Positions 26,405 through 35,243 of a DNA stretch of 64,000 nucleotides are shown in pieces. A program made the position numbers and the translations under genes. Position 1 is the stretch's first letter, and each line of letters opens with the position of its first letter. The notes beneath the pieces are model-generated. The model had not been told where the DNA came from and did not search any database. It saw only the letters and a program-made list of their open reading frames with translations. The DNA lies in assembly GCF_000949865.1 (NCBI RefSeq), contig NZ_JWJH01000013.1, positions 80,352 through 144,351 of the forward strand, in the 5' to 3' direction. The DNA is from Rhizobium nepotum 39/7. GTDB lineage: Bacteria; Pseudomonadota; Alphaproteobacteria; Rhizobiales; Rhizobiaceae.

Positions 26405-27267
26405 CTGTCGCCTCCCGCGCTGGCTGATTGTGCGGCCGGGCTTTGCCCGGTCAGAACCGGTAAAGAGAAATGGCCGTGCCTGTAAAGCGTATCAGCCTCC
26501 TCCTGCTGTTCGGCAAGGATATTTTCGGCGGCGGGCACTACCGAAAGATCGCGTGAGCGAAGCACCTTTGCCCATGACTGCGCGTCGCCCTCGCTGCCCG
26601 GCTCGGCAGCGAGAAGGGCTGCGGCCTTGTCTATATCCGCCATGACGGCGCGGCCGACGCGGTCCAGTTCGGCGGCAATCGCCTGCCTCGTCTCAAGTGT
26701 TATATTGTGACGCGCAAGTGTCCAGAACAGCGAGCGGTTGGGAATGGTGGAGCCGCAACGGACGAGAAGGCTTATCTCGTCATGGGTAAGGGCTTTTTCC
26801 AGCCGTGGCGACATCGTCACCCAGGCGTCGACGCGGCCTTCCACGAGATCGCGCAGGCTATCGCTGTCACCGCTTTCGATGCGTGTCACATCCGCAAGAC
26901 CAAGCCCCGCTCCTTCCAGGCTTCGCGCCAGAAGATAGGTGTGAAACGATCCGTCGATCAGCGATATGCGCTTTCCCTCGAGATCGGCGGCGGAGCGGAT
27001 CGGACTATCCCGCCGCACGAGGATCGCGCCATTTGCAGGCCTCGGGGTCGAGGCGGCGATATAGACTACGGAAAGCCCACGCGCATCCGCTTCGATGGGT
27101 GGCGTCGAACCCGTGCCGCCGAAATGAATGTCGCCCTTCTCCAGAAGCGCCGCCGTATCGCGCCCTTCACGATAGGGCACGAATTCCGGATCGAATTCCT
27201 CAAAGGCGCCGGGCCAGAGCCGGGCGAGCCGCAAATGCAGATTGTTGGGATGGACCCCGATTTTCAT
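26401..27267 (-). CDS. SsuA/NMT1-like substrate-binding protein lacking a signal peptide
   Basis: Protein of 288 residues with the aliphatic-sulfonate binding-protein fold: KIGVHPNNLHLRLAR, LEKGDIHFGGTGSTPPIEADARG, VYIAASTPRPANGAILV, SAADLEGKRISLIDGSFHTYLLARSLE, and VEGRVDAWVTMSPRLEKAL. It begins directly at the first beta strand. An in-frame stop (TGA) lies four codons before the ATG, so no longer N-terminus exists, and GAGGTG provides the ribosome site. It should therefore be cytoplasmic, unlike normal SsuA. Its fusion of translation with the SsuD-like gene suggests a role as intracellular substrate carrier, chaperone or sensor for that enzyme (inference). Confidence 0.8.
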   Translation of the reverse strand: MKIGVHPNNLHLRLARLWPGAFEEFDPEFVPYREGRDTAALLEKGDIHFGGTGSTPPIEADARGLSVVYIAASTPRPANGAILVRRDSPIRSAADLEGKRISLIDGSFHTYLLARSLEGAGLGLADVTRIESGDSDSLRDLVEGRVDAWVTMSPRLEKALTHDEISLLVRCGSTIPNRSLFWTLARHNITLETRQAIAAELDRVGRAVMADIDKAAALLAAEPGSEGDAQSWAKVLRSRDLSVVPAAENILAEQQEEADTLYRHGHFSLPVLTGQSPAAQSASAGGDR

Positions 27268-27288
27268 GTCGACACCTCATTTCGCAAT

Positions 27289-27457
27289 CAATCTACTTTT
27301 TTATAGAGTGTTTTCGAGGAACGTTTTGGCGATCCTTCACCGGAATGCGAAAGAGAAATCTACCAATCCTGTAGATTTTAAAAAATGCTCGATCCAGCCA
27401 AAGTGGAATCTCACCAAGCCATTGAAATTTATCGCCAGACAATTTACTTTTTTATAG
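27289..27457. promoter_or_regulatory. Divergent promoter region with two 18-bp direct repeats
   Basis: CAATCTACTTTTTTATAG (27289-27306) and CAATTTACTTTTTTATAG (27440-27457) differ at one base and lie 151 bp apart, one 22 bp before the SsuA-like start and the other 24 bp before the ArsR-type start. They are candidate binding sites for the ArsR protein. The function is inferred. Confidence 0.5.
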
Positions 27458-27480
27458 TTTGAAAAAATGGGCCTGTAATC

Positions 27481-27846
27481 GTGACGAAACCGGTTTCCAA
27501 TCTCATCTGCCGCAGCGTGGTGGAAGCGAGCGAACTTTTGAAGCTTCTCGCCAATGCCAATCGCCTGGCCATCGTCTGTTATCTCATGGAAACAGAAGCC
27601 TCCGTTTCCGCGCTGGAATATGAACTCGGCATCCAGCAGCCAACGCTTTCCCAGCAGCTTGCCGAATTGCGCGACGCGGGTGTGATCGAAGGCTCGCGCG
27701 AAGGTAAGCAGGTGATCTACCGCGTCACCGATCCGCGCATCATCCAGCTGGTTCTGACATTGCGTGGTCTTTATACGGACCTTGCCGACGTGACCGGCAA
27801 GAAAGGCAGGCGCGCTTTGCCCTTAGATGAGGCGATGTTCGATTAA
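27481..27846 (+). CDS. ArsR/SmtB family transcriptional regulator
   Basis: Small winged-HTH repressor of 121 residues with a GTG start. The core reads LLKLLANANRLAIVCYLMET, SVSALEYELGIQQPTLSQQLAELRDAGVIEGSREGKQVIYRVTDPRIIQLV. Cys10 and Cys33 are the only cysteines. Cys33 lies where persulfide-sensing BigR/SqrR relatives carry one of their reactive cysteines, but the second, C-terminal cysteine of those proteins is missing. No metal-site CxC is present. It diverges from the sulfonate-type operon and is one base before the GST gene, so it probably controls both units. Confidence 0.88.
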   Translation: MTKPVSNLICRSVVEASELLKLLANANRLAIVCYLMETEASVSALEYELGIQQPTLSQQLAELRDAGVIEGSREGKQVIYRVTDPRIIQLVLTLRGLYTDLADVTGKKGRRALPLDEAMFD

Positions 27847-27847
27847 C

Positions 27848-28477
27848 ATGATCGACCTCTACACCTGGATCACTCCGAACGGCCTTAAAATCTCGATTGC
27901 GCTGGAAGAACTCGGCCTGCCCTATGTCAGCCACACCATCGACATCGAAAAGGGCGAACAATTCTCAGCCGACTATAGCAGCATCAATCCCGGCTCGAAA
28001 ATCCCGGCGATCGCCGATCGTGATAACGGAACCGTTCTGACGGAATCGAACGCGATCCTGATCTATCTCGCTGAAAAGACGGGCCAGCTCATGCCCGCCT
28101 CCGCCGCCGCACGGCTGACAGTCGTCGAATGGCTGATGTGGCAGGCCGGCAATTTCGGCCCGACACTCGGCTATGCCCATTATTTCCTGACCTACAATGC
28201 CGGACAGGCCCCCTTTGCCGAGACGCGTTTCGCATCGGATACCGAGCGCCTCTACCGCACATTGAACGAGCGGCTGACGGGCCGGGAATTCATCGCCGGA
28301 GATTTCTCCATAGCCGATATCGCCATCTGGCCATGGGTCTCGCGTTTCGCACGCCACAAAATCGACCTCGACGATTTTCCGGCAGTACAGCAATGGTATC
28401 GCCAGCTCGGACAACGCGAAACCTTCCGGCGCGGTTACCGCGTGCCTTTCGCGACCTCTGACGTACCGGGTCTTTAA
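27848..28477 (+). CDS. Glutathione S-transferase family protein (YfcG/YghU-like)
   Basis: Cytoplasmic protein of 209 residues. The N-terminal thioredoxin-like domain reads MIDLYTWITPNGLKISIALEE, with the TPNG(x)K motif of the Nu-type YfcG/YghU disulfide reductases in place of a catalytic Ser or Cys. The glutathione site ESNAILIYLAEKTG is near residue 65-80, and the C-terminal helical domain ends with AVQQWYRQLGQRETFRRGYRVPF. It begins one base after the ArsR stop (TAACATG) and is therefore co-transcribed. A role in thiol or sulfite handling with the neighbouring monooxygenase is plausible but inferred. Confidence 0.88.
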   Translation: MIDLYTWITPNGLKISIALEELGLPYVSHTIDIEKGEQFSADYSSINPGSKIPAIADRDNGTVLTESNAILIYLAEKTGQLMPASAAARLTVVEWLMWQAGNFGPTLGYAHYFLTYNAGQAPFAETRFASDTERLYRTLNERLTGREFIAGDFSIADIAIWPWVSRFARHKIDLDDFPAVQQWYRQLGQRETFRRGYRVPFATSDVPGL

Positions 28478-28483
28478 TCTGCT

Positions 28484-30319
28484 TTAACAGGCGACAAGGT
28501 GGCCGGGCGAAACCTCGCGATACTCACGCGGTTTCACGACATAATCGACCGCGCGGATCGGACTTTTCAGCTCGTCATTTGCCGCACCGCGCCGGGTGTT
28601 GCGGCGGTCCGGGTCCGGCACTGGCACGGCGGCCATCAGCTTGCGCGTATAGTCATGCTGCGGATTGTCGAACACCGCCGCGCGCGGGCCGATCTCAACG
28701 ATTTCGCCGAGATACATCACCGCCACCCGGTGGCTGACGCGTTCCACCACCGCCATATCATGACTGATGAACAGGAAGGCGAGATCGAGGCTTTGCTGTA
28801 AATCCAGCATCAGGTTGATGACCTGCGCCTTGATCGAAACGTCGAGCGCCGAAACGCTCTCATCGGCGACGATCACCTTCGGGCGGAGCGCAAGCGCGCG
28901 GGCGATACAAATGCGCTGGCGCTGGCCGCCAGAAAATTCATGCGGGTAACGCGCCGCCATGTCGGGTGCCAGACCAACCTTCTCCAGCATGTCGGCAACC
29001 ACATCCTTCGCTTCACGGGCGCTTCCCATGCGATGTTCCAGAAAGGGTTCGGCAATCGCCGCACCCACCGTGATACGCGGATTGAGCGAGGCATAGGGGT
29101 CCTGAAAGATCATCTGCACCGTTCTGCGCATTTCGCGCATGCCGGATTTGTCGAGAGCGAGAATATTTTCACCATTGACCATCACCGAACCTGCATCCGG
29201 CTCGATCAGCCGCATGATGGCACGCCCGGTGGTCGATTTGCCGCAACCGCTTTCGCCCACCAATGACAATGTTTCACCAGCCCTGAGATCGAAGGAAACA
29301 TTCTCCACCGCATGCACGCGGCCACTGAGCCGTCCTAAAAGGCCAGAGTGAATGTCGAAGCGCTTGGTCAGCCCTTCGACCTTAAGCACCGGCTGGGCGC
29401 TCGCGTCGACGGTATCGCCCGGGCGCGCCGGCTGCTGCGTTTCGCCTGTGGTGGTATCGACGATGGGAAACCGGAGCGGTCTTTCCTCGCCCGTCATCGA
29501 ACCCAGAACCGGAACGGCGGACAAAAGCGCGCGGGTATAAGGATGCTTGCCGCGATGGAAGATATCGGCTGTCGCACCGACTTCCACCTGCTCGCCGCGA
29601 TACATGACGACGGTGCGGTCGGCGATTTCCGCCACCACGCCCATATCATGGGTGATGAACAGGACGGAGGTGCCTTCCTCCTCCTGAAGCGTCTTGATGA
29701 GGTCAAGAATCTGGCCCTGAATAGTCACATCGAGCGCGGTCGTCGGCTCGTCGGCGATCAGTAGCTTCGGCCGGGACGCAAGCGCCATCGCAATCATTAC
29801 CCGCTGGCGCATGCCGCCGGAAAAACGATGCGGATATTCATCGAAACGCGATGCGGCGGACGGTATGCGGACCTTTTCGAGGAGGCGAACCGTCTCCGCC
29901 CTTGCCTCGGTTTTCGACATCGGCTGGTGGCACAGCAAGGCTTCGGAAATCTGGTCGCCGATTGTGAACAGCGGGTTGAGGCTGGTCATCGGCTCCTGAA
30001 AGATCATGGCAACCTCGTTGCCCCTCACCCGCCGCATGGCATCTTCGGAGAGGGACAGCAGGTTGCGCCCACCCAGCAGGATTTCGCCCTCTACCCTGCT
30101 GCTTTCCCGATCCAGCAGCCGCATGATGGAAAGCGACGTGACGCTTTTGCCCGAGCCGCTTTCGCCGACGATCGCGACCGTCTCGCCCGGCCCGACATCG
30201 AAGGAAACATCGCGAACCACGGGTTTCCAGCCGCCATCCACATGAAAGGATGTCGTGAGATTGCGGACGGAAAGCACGGCGTCTTCGGCACCAAGGGGTG
30301 TTGCCTGCGGCATGGTCAT
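28484..30319 (-). CDS. Fused double ATP-binding protein of a peptide-type ABC transporter (GsiA-like, DppD-DppF)
   Basis: Protein of 611 residues with two complete nucleotide-binding domains. The first (about 15-270) has GESGSGKS, FSGGMRQRVMIAMAL and LLIADEPTTALDV. The second (about 310-570) has GESGCGKSTTGRAIM, FSGGQRQRICIARAL and VIVADESVSALDV. The oligopeptide C-terminal extensions are present. It powers the DppBC-like permeases encoded at 34368-36184. AAGGGAA precedes the ATG. It lies downstream of the SelA-like gene, separated by a hairpin, and is the last gene of the cluster on this strand. Confidence 0.9.
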   Translation of the reverse strand: MTMPQATPLGAEDAVLSVRNLTTSFHVDGGWKPVVRDVSFDVGPGETVAIVGESGSGKSVTSLSIMRLLDRESSRVEGEILLGGRNLLSLSEDAMRRVRGNEVAMIFQEPMTSLNPLFTIGDQISEALLCHQPMSKTEARAETVRLLEKVRIPSAASRFDEYPHRFSGGMRQRVMIAMALASRPKLLIADEPTTALDVTIQGQILDLIKTLQEEEGTSVLFITHDMGVVAEIADRTVVMYRGEQVEVGATADIFHRGKHPYTRALLSAVPVLGSMTGEERPLRFPIVDTTTGETQQPARPGDTVDASAQPVLKVEGLTKRFDIHSGLLGRLSGRVHAVENVSFDLRAGETLSLVGESGCGKSTTGRAIMRLIEPDAGSVMVNGENILALDKSGMREMRRTVQMIFQDPYASLNPRITVGAAIAEPFLEHRMGSAREAKDVVADMLEKVGLAPDMAARYPHEFSGGQRQRICIARALALRPKVIVADESVSALDVSIKAQVINLMLDLQQSLDLAFLFISHDMAVVERVSHRVAVMYLGEIVEIGPRAAVFDNPQHDYTRKLMAAVPVPDPDRRNTRRGAANDELKSPIRAVDYVVKPREYREVSPGHLVAC

Positions 30320-30375
30320 GATCGTTCCCTTTATTTGTTCTCGTAACTATTCGGGCGCGGCGTCGCGGCTCGGTT

Positions 30376-30410
30376 CTTCTCCCCGCCGGGGAGAAGCCGC
30401 CGGGGAGAAG
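30376..30410 (-). promoter_or_regulatory. Hairpin and short tandem repeat between the SelA-like and ABC ATPase genes
   Basis: CTTCTCCCC (30376-30384) pairs with GGGGAGAAG (30388-30396). CCGCCGGGGAGAAG is then repeated directly (30383-30396 and 30397-30410). There is no T-run. It is probably an intercistronic RNA structure, similar to GC-rich intergenic repeats common in rhizobia. Confidence 0.4.
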
Positions 30411-30435
30411 AAACAGGCGGCAGCCGCTCGTTAAC

Positions 30436-31632
30436 TCAATCCGGCCAGCGCAGCATGCCGTCGAAGCGATGGCGGCTGCGGTCATCGAACGGCGTTGCGA
30501 TCACCTCGTTGGAGGCGCGCGCCTTGTTCAGTTCCTCCGCCAGACGGGAAGCCACGATGGTTTCCTGGCCCGGATGCAGGTTGCATGGGTCGAGATAGAA
30601 ATAACGGTGCTCCACCTCATGATCGCGGGTAATGATCGGAGGATTTCCTTTCGCCAGCGCCGTCGTCAGGTCCCATGCCGTAATATGCGCTTGCTCGGCA
30701 TCGATGATGACGCGCAGCCGGTCGAGCGGGTTATTAGTCGGGTCCGGCTCGATCAGCGCCGTGACGCCGGGGCGTCCATCCAGCGTTTCCTTCCAGAGAT
30801 GGAGATAGCCGGTTTCACGCTCACGTATGCCGGCATGGTCGCGTTTTTCCCAGGCTTCCAGCGCCGCCATGACGCCGTAGATGCTTTCCTTGCCGACCTT
30901 CATGCCGCGGCCGATGCCCATATTCTGCAGGAAGGCATAGCGGACCAGCTCCTTCTTGCCGGCCACGATGCCGGAGGTGGGGCCGCCGAGGAACTTGTGG
31001 CCGGAATAGAGCACCACATCCGCGCCCGTGGCCAGAAACAGCTCCAGATCATATTCGGAAGCCGCATCCACGATAACCGGCACGCCCTTGGCGTGGGCGA
31101 TCTCGACAAATTCGGAAAGATGCAGCAGACCGTAATCAACCACATGGTGGGAGACGACATAAACCGCCGCCGCCGTCTTTTCGGTGATGGCGTTTTCCAT
31201 GTGATAGCGATGGGTGGATGTCGCCTGCCCGATCAACACCACCTTGCCGCCGCCGAGCCGGATGGCCTGATCCACTGGCGCGCCGTAGCTCACCACATGT
31301 CCCATCTGCACCAGCACCTCGTTCTTTTCCGGTGCGGTATCAGGCAGCTTTTCGATGGCCAGAAGATTGTTGCCGGTAATGGCCCCCGCAACCGCAAGGC
31401 TGATGCCGGAAGAACATGACGCCGTGACGAAACCGGCCTCGCCGCCCGTCAGCCTTGCGATGATTGCGCTCGCCTTGCGTTGCAGATCGTTGATCTCGAC
31501 GAATTGCGGCAGGATCGCCGCCATGGCCTCAACCGCTTCCGGAACGACGATGGAAGCACCGAGCGACGTCATGGTGCCCGAGACGTTGATGACCGGGCGA
31601 AGGCCGATCCTGCTTCTGATATCCTCGGTCAT
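30436..31632 (-). CDS. SelA-like PLP-dependent enzyme (DgaE/aminotransferase-fold lyase)
   Basis: Protein of 398 residues of the SelA-like fold-type I PLP family. The Schiff-base lysine is Lys213 in [14 protein letters not shown]. The ring-binding aspartate is Asp189 in [13 protein letters not shown], and the phosphate-binding region is [15 protein letters not shown] (69-83). Relatives include D-glucosaminate-6-phosphate ammonia-lyase and similar deaminating enzymes. AGGAGA before the ATG at 31632 decides against a longer open frame to 31701. It diverges from the IclR regulator and shares its cluster with a cog3964 amidohydrolase and RidA. That fits a pathway in which an amine-bearing compound is imported, hydrolysed and eliminated; the compound is unknown. 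Confidence 0.85.
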   Translation of the reverse strand: MTEDIRSRIGLRPVINVSGTMTSLGASIVVPEAVEAMAAILPQFVEINDLQRKASAIIARLTGGEAGFVTASCSSGISLAVAGAITGNNLLAIEKLPDTAPEKNEVLVQMGHVVSYGAPVDQAIRLGGGKVVLIGQATSTHRYHMENAITEKTAAAVYVVSHHVVDYGLLHLSEFVEIAHAKGVPVIVDAASEYDLELFLATGADVVLYSGHKFLGGPTSGIVAGKKELVRYAFLQNMGIGRGMKVGKESIYGVMAALEAWEKRDHAGIRERETGYLHLWKETLDGRPGVTALIEPDPTNNPLDRLRVIIDAEQAHITAWDLTTALAKGNPPIITRDHEVEHRYFYLDPCNLHPGQETIVASRLAEELNKARASNEVIATPFDDRSRHRFDGMLRWPD

Positions 31633-31677
31633 GTCTTTCTCCTGTCTTTGCGATGCGATGGGCATCGACATGTATGC

Positions 31678-31687
31678 CATAATAATG
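31678..31687. promoter_or_regulatory. CATTATTATG motif in the SelA-like/IclR divergent promoter
   Basis: The minus-strand reading CATTATTATG followed two bases later by ATA recurs at 37976-37985 before the dppA-like gene. It lies in the 90-bp divergent spacer, so it is a candidate IclR operator linking the two minus-strand units. The role is inferred from recurrence alone. Confidence 0.35.
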
Positions 31688-31721
31688 TAATAACTTCTCA
31701 AGATTCATGAGGAGCCGGAAA

Positions 31722-32558
31722 TTGGACGCCCATAAACTGGACGAATTGTCTTCACCCGCCCTGTCCCCGACCGAGGAAAACCCGGACGCCAAGGCGGCCA
31801 AGCGCTCGCGCGTCAGCGGCATTGACCGCACCCTTCAGGTCATTGATTATCTTTACGAAACCGGATCGCCAGCCGGCGCTTACGCCATTGCCAAGGCAAT
31901 CAAGGCGCCGCTTTCCACCGTCTATGTGATCGTCGAAGATCTCGTCGAAAAGAACATGCTGGCGCGCAATGCCGACGGCAATATCTGGCTCGGCGCGCGG
32001 CTTTATCACTATGGTCTTGCCTATGCCCGCTCGCTGGATTTCATGGGTGTCGCCACCCACGAAATGCACGATCTCTGCCGCCATGCGGGTGAAACCGTGC
32101 AGCTTTGCGGCCGCGATGGCGACCATATGCTGGTGCTGGCAATGGCGGATGGCCCAAGTCATTTTCAGGTTGCGTCGCGCGTCGGCACTCGCGTTCCACT
32201 GAACTGGACGGCGTCCGGCCGCCTGCTCGTCGGGCATCTGCCGGAGCAGGAACGCGTCGAACTGTTCAGACGATGCGCCCGCACGTCGCCCACCGGCCGC
32301 GCGGAAATCAACCCGGAAGCCCTTTCGCAATCGGCAGGAGCGGCGTTCCGTGACCGGCTGTCGATACAGGTCGCTGAGTCCGACTATGCCGTCGCCTGCA
32401 TCGCCTCGCCGATCTGCGACCGCAGCGGTGAATGCGTGGCGACGATTTCCATCGTTCTGCCGGAACAGAAGGTGCTGGCGAACGAGAACCACTATACCGA
32501 ACAGGTCAGGGTTTCGGCCGAGAGGATCGAGAAGCTTATGGGCTGGCGCAACCATTGA
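31722..32558 (+). CDS. IclR family transcriptional regulator
   Basis: Regulator of 278 residues. The winged HTH (about 30-90) includes GIDRTLQVIDYLYETGSPAGAYAIAKAI and LSTVYVIVEDLVEKNMLAR. The IclR ligand domain includes GETVQLCGRDGDHMLVLAM, VGTRVPLNWTASGRLLVGHL and CIASPICDRSGECVATISIVLPEQ. A TTG at 31722 is preferred as start because AGGAG lies seven bases upstream; the in-frame ATG at 31707 has no clear ribosome site. It diverges from the SelA-like gene and converges on RidA, and probably controls the surrounding ABC/amidohydrolase cluster. Confidence 0.88.
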   Translation: MDAHKLDELSSPALSPTEENPDAKAAKRSRVSGIDRTLQVIDYLYETGSPAGAYAIAKAIKAPLSTVYVIVEDLVEKNMLARNADGNIWLGARLYHYGLAYARSLDFMGVATHEMHDLCRHAGETVQLCGRDGDHMLVLAMADGPSHFQVASRVGTRVPLNWTASGRLLVGHLPEQERVELFRRCARTSPTGRAEINPEALSQSAGAAFRDRLSIQVAESDYAVACIASPICDRSGECVATISIVLPEQKVLANENHYTEQVRVSAERIEKLMGWRNH

Positions 32559-32564
32559 ACGGCC

Positions 32565-33059
32565 TCAATCCCTAAGCGCGATGATCGCTTCAATCTCAAC
32601 GGTGATGTTGCCCGGCAGCGAGCCGAACCCCACGGCGGAGCGGGCGTGCTGCCCGGCATCGCCGAACACATCGATGAAGAGATCCGAACAGCCGTTGATG
32701 ACGCTTGGATGATCGCGGAAATCGCTGACGGCATTGACCATGCCGAGCAGCTTGACCACCTTCTTCACCCGCGACAAATCCCCCAGCGCCTCATGCATGA
32801 CGGCAAGAAGATTGATGCCGGTGAGGCGCGCATGCTGGTACGCTTCATCCAGCCCGATTTCCGCGCCGACCTTGCCGGCGTAAAGGTGTCCGTTCTTCTC
32901 CCTCGGGCCCTGGCCCGAAAGATAAAGCATATTGCCTTCCACAACATGCGTGACGAAATTGGCGATCGGCGGCGGCGGTGGCGGCAGCGAGATGCCGAGC
33001 GCGGCAAGCCGGTCGTAGGGCGAATGACGCCCATCTGCCTCAAGCGAAGACTGTTTCAC
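32565..33059 (-). CDS. RidA family (YjgF/YER057c/UK114) protein
   Basis: Protein of 164 residues, slightly longer than classical RidA (about 130) and of the YjgH-like subgroup. It shows ISLPPPPPPIANFVTHVVEGNMLYLSGQGP, YQHARLTGINLLAVMHEALGDLSRVKKVVKLLGMVNAVSDF and a C-terminal FGDAGQHARSAVGFGSLPGNITVEIEAI with the conserved arginine. RidA proteins hydrolyse reactive enamine/imine intermediates formed by PLP enzymes, which fits the SelA-like lyase of the same cluster. The start is a GTG with GAGGAA eight bases before it. Confidence 0.9.
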   Translation of the reverse strand: MKQSSLEADGRHSPYDRLAALGISLPPPPPPIANFVTHVVEGNMLYLSGQGPREKNGHLYAGKVGAEIGLDEAYQHARLTGINLLAVMHEALGDLSRVKKVVKLLGMVNAVSDFRDHPSVINGCSDLFIDVFGDAGQHARSAVGFGSLPGNITVEIEAIIALRD

Positions 33060-33142
33060 GCGAATTCCTCATAATGCCGGGACGGGTATCCCATAATCTC
33101 TGCGGAAGGCGGAGAGCATCCCTCCCCGCCGTTCCAGTCGGG

Positions 33143-34366
33143 TCAGCGCCAGGAATAGCCATGGCTGTGGCGCACCAGCTTGCGCGCCCTTGGAATGTAA
33201 CGGCTGGCGGCAATGGCTTCGGCGCCGATCACCGCATAACGCGGCTCGAACAGGCGCTTGAGACGCGAAACATCGCCGTTGGAATCGGTCGCCTCCAGAT
33301 CGGCATCCACCAGATCGAAAACCGTGAAATCGGCACGGGTACCGACATCGAGGCGGTTTTCCATGTCGAGGCGGATGACGGAGGCCGGATTGCGGGTGAC
33401 CGCCTCAACGACTTTTTCGAAAGGCATCTCTACCGACAGCAGCTTCGACATGGTCGTCGCCAGGTCCCAGACCGGGAAATTCATCGAATGGCTGTGCAGA
33501 TCCGTAGAAATCGAGAATGGCAGCAGGCCGCGTGCAATCGCCGCTTCCGCCACCTTGAAAGAGAAGGATGCGCCGCCATGGCCGATATCCAGCCGGATGC
33601 CTTCCCCCGCGCAGCGTTCAGCAAGGTTGAACAGGTCCTCGTCTTCCATGATGCTGGAGCCTGACTTGCCGTTGAAGCAATGGGTCACGACATCGCCGGG
33701 GCCGAGAATTTCCAGCACCTCGTCGTAAAGTGCCGGCGGTTCGCCGACATGCACCATCATCGGCACTTTCAGAATTTTTGCGATCTTCTTGCCGAGTTTG
33801 ACCGGCGTGACACCCCAGGAGCCGGTGATGACATGGCTCGCCCGCACCTTGATGCCGACGATATGCTCGCTGTTTTCAGCGTAACATTCGAGGATGCGAT
33901 CGAGATCGATATCCTTGATATCGCGCAGTTCGGGCACCCGGTTGCAGGCGACAAGCCCGATGGAGCCGAGATTGAGGAAGGCCTTGATGCGTTCCTTCGA
34001 GGGTTCGATGATATATTCGCGGAAACCGTGGAAGTTCGCCTCGCCTGCAGAACCAGCATCCACCAACGTCGTCACACCGCGCTCTGCCCCGCATTCGGAG
34101 GGACGGATGGAGATATCGGTGCCGCCATGCCAGATATGCACATGCAGATCGACCCAGCCGGGCGAGATGAACGCGCCTTTGGCATCGATGCGCAGCGCAT
34201 CCGTCGGCGCTTCAAGAGCAGGTCCAACCGCCGCGATCTTGCCGTCGCCGCCGATCAGAATATCGGTCGCACCCTCAGGCGCGCCCTTTCCGAAACCAAC
34301 GGGCTTTACATTGGAGAGAAGAATGGGAGCTTGAAGAGGCGTTTTTGCCTTTTCACCGGATATCAT
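33143..34366 (-). CDS. cog3964 amidohydrolase-superfamily metallohydrolase
   Basis: Cytoplasmic binuclear hydrolase of 407 residues. Metal ligands are visible: His75 and His77 (WVDLHVHIWHGG), carbamylated Lys173 (VGIKVRAS), His206 (MMVHVGEPP), His229 (DVVTHCFNG) and Asp289 (FSISTDLHSHS). Such proteins are often labelled dihydroorotase or adenine deaminase. Characterised cog3964 members from Agrobacterium and Ochrobactrum instead hydrolyse acetyl-(R)-mandelate-like esters. AAGGGA precedes the ATG at 34366; a longer open frame exists. The gene follows dppC by one base gap and likely hydrolyses the substrate brought in by that ABC transporter. Confidence 0.88.
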   Translation of the reverse strand: MISGEKAKTPLQAPILLSNVKPVGFGKGAPEGATDILIGGDGKIAAVGPALEAPTDALRIDAKGAFISPGWVDLHVHIWHGGTDISIRPSECGAERGVTTLVDAGSAGEANFHGFREYIIEPSKERIKAFLNLGSIGLVACNRVPELRDIKDIDLDRILECYAENSEHIVGIKVRASHVITGSWGVTPVKLGKKIAKILKVPMMVHVGEPPALYDEVLEILGPGDVVTHCFNGKSGSSIMEDEDLFNLAERCAGEGIRLDIGHGGASFSFKVAEAAIARGLLPFSISTDLHSHSMNFPVWDLATTMSKLLSVEMPFEKVVEAVTRNPASVIRLDMENRLDVGTRADFTVFDLVDADLEATDSNGDVSRLKRLFEPRYAVIGAEAIAASRYIPRARKLVRHSHGYSWR

Positions 34367-34367
34367 C

Positions 34368-35243
34368 TTACAAATCCCTTCGCAGTCTTGGGTCGAGCAT
34401 GTCCCGCAGCCCGTCGCCGACCATTTGCAGCGACAGCACGGAAAGAATAATGGCAAAGCCGGGGAAGTAGGTCATCCAGTCCGCCTGGCCGATATATTGG
34501 CGGCCGGCGGAGATCATTGTTCCCCAGGTTGGAATTTCGGGGCTGACACCAAGCCCCAGAAACGAAAGACCGGCCTCGGCCAGCATGGCGCTGGCAAAGA
34601 GGAAGGTGCATTGCACGAGGATCGGCGAGATCAGGTTGCGCAGCACATGCCGGGTCATGATGTGGAAGGTGGAGATGCCGAGCGCTTTTGCCGCCTCCAC
34701 ATAGGGCAATTCGCGGATGACCAGCGTCGAGGCGCGCACGATGCGGGCGAGACGCGGCGAATAAACCACTGAAAGCGCGATAATCACCGTCGTCAGTGAC
34801 GGCCCGAGTGCGGCAACCAGCGCGATGGCCAGCAGAATATCCGGAAACGCCATCATGGCATCGATCAGCCGGGCGATAGGCGTATCCAGCTTCTGGAAAA
34901 AGCCGGCGAGCAGCCCGAGCGTGATGCCGATGACGGACGACAGAACAACAACGGCCGCGCCAACAAGAAGTGAAAGTCTTCCGGCGTAAATGGTGCGGGA
35001 AAACACGTCGCGACCGAACTCATCAGTACCGAACCAGTAGAGTTCGCTCGGCGGTTTCAGACGGTTCACGATCGACAGTTTCGACGGCGAATAGGGCGCG
35101 ATCATCGGTGCAAAAACGGCGAGCAGCACGAAGACGAGCAGCACGATGAGGCCGGCGGCAACCGTCTTGCGCTTCAGCAGACGCCGAATAAACAGGATCG
35201 TCGGGTTGCGCGCCGGCTGGGCGGTGGAGGTGATATCGGCCAT
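34368..35243 (-). CDS. Peptide-type ABC transporter permease (DppC family)
   Basis: Inner-membrane permease of 291 residues with six hydrophobic helices. Family features: VAAGLIVLLVFVLLAVFAPMIAPYSP, HWFGTDEFGRDVFSR-type block (here YWFGTDEFGRDVFSRTIYAG), GLLAGFFQKLDTPIARLIDAMMAFPDILLAIALVA and the EAA loop YVEAAKALGISTFHIMTRHVLRNL. It forms a permease pair with the upstream DppB-like gene, whose stop overlaps this start by one base (TGATG). Confidence 0.92.
   Translation of the reverse strand: MADITSTAQPARNPTILFIRRLLKRKTVAAGLIVLLVFVLLAVFAPMIAPYSPSKLSIVNRLKPPSELYWFGTDEFGRDVFSRTIYAGRLSLLVGAAVVVLSSVIGITLGLLAGFFQKLDTPIARLIDAMMAFPDILLAIALVAALGPSLTTVIIALSVVYSPRLARIVRASTLVIRELPYVEAAKALGISTFHIMTRHVLRNLISPILVQCTFLFASAMLAEAGLSFLGLGVSPEIPTWGTMISAGRQYIGQADWMTYFPGFAIILSVLSLQMVGDGLRDMLDPRLRRDL

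Noticed and set aside
33143..34366. Annotation as dihydroorotase or adenine deaminase
   Set aside because: The metal ligands fit the superfamily, but cog3964 members tested do not show those activities, and the cluster has no pyrimidine or purine genes.
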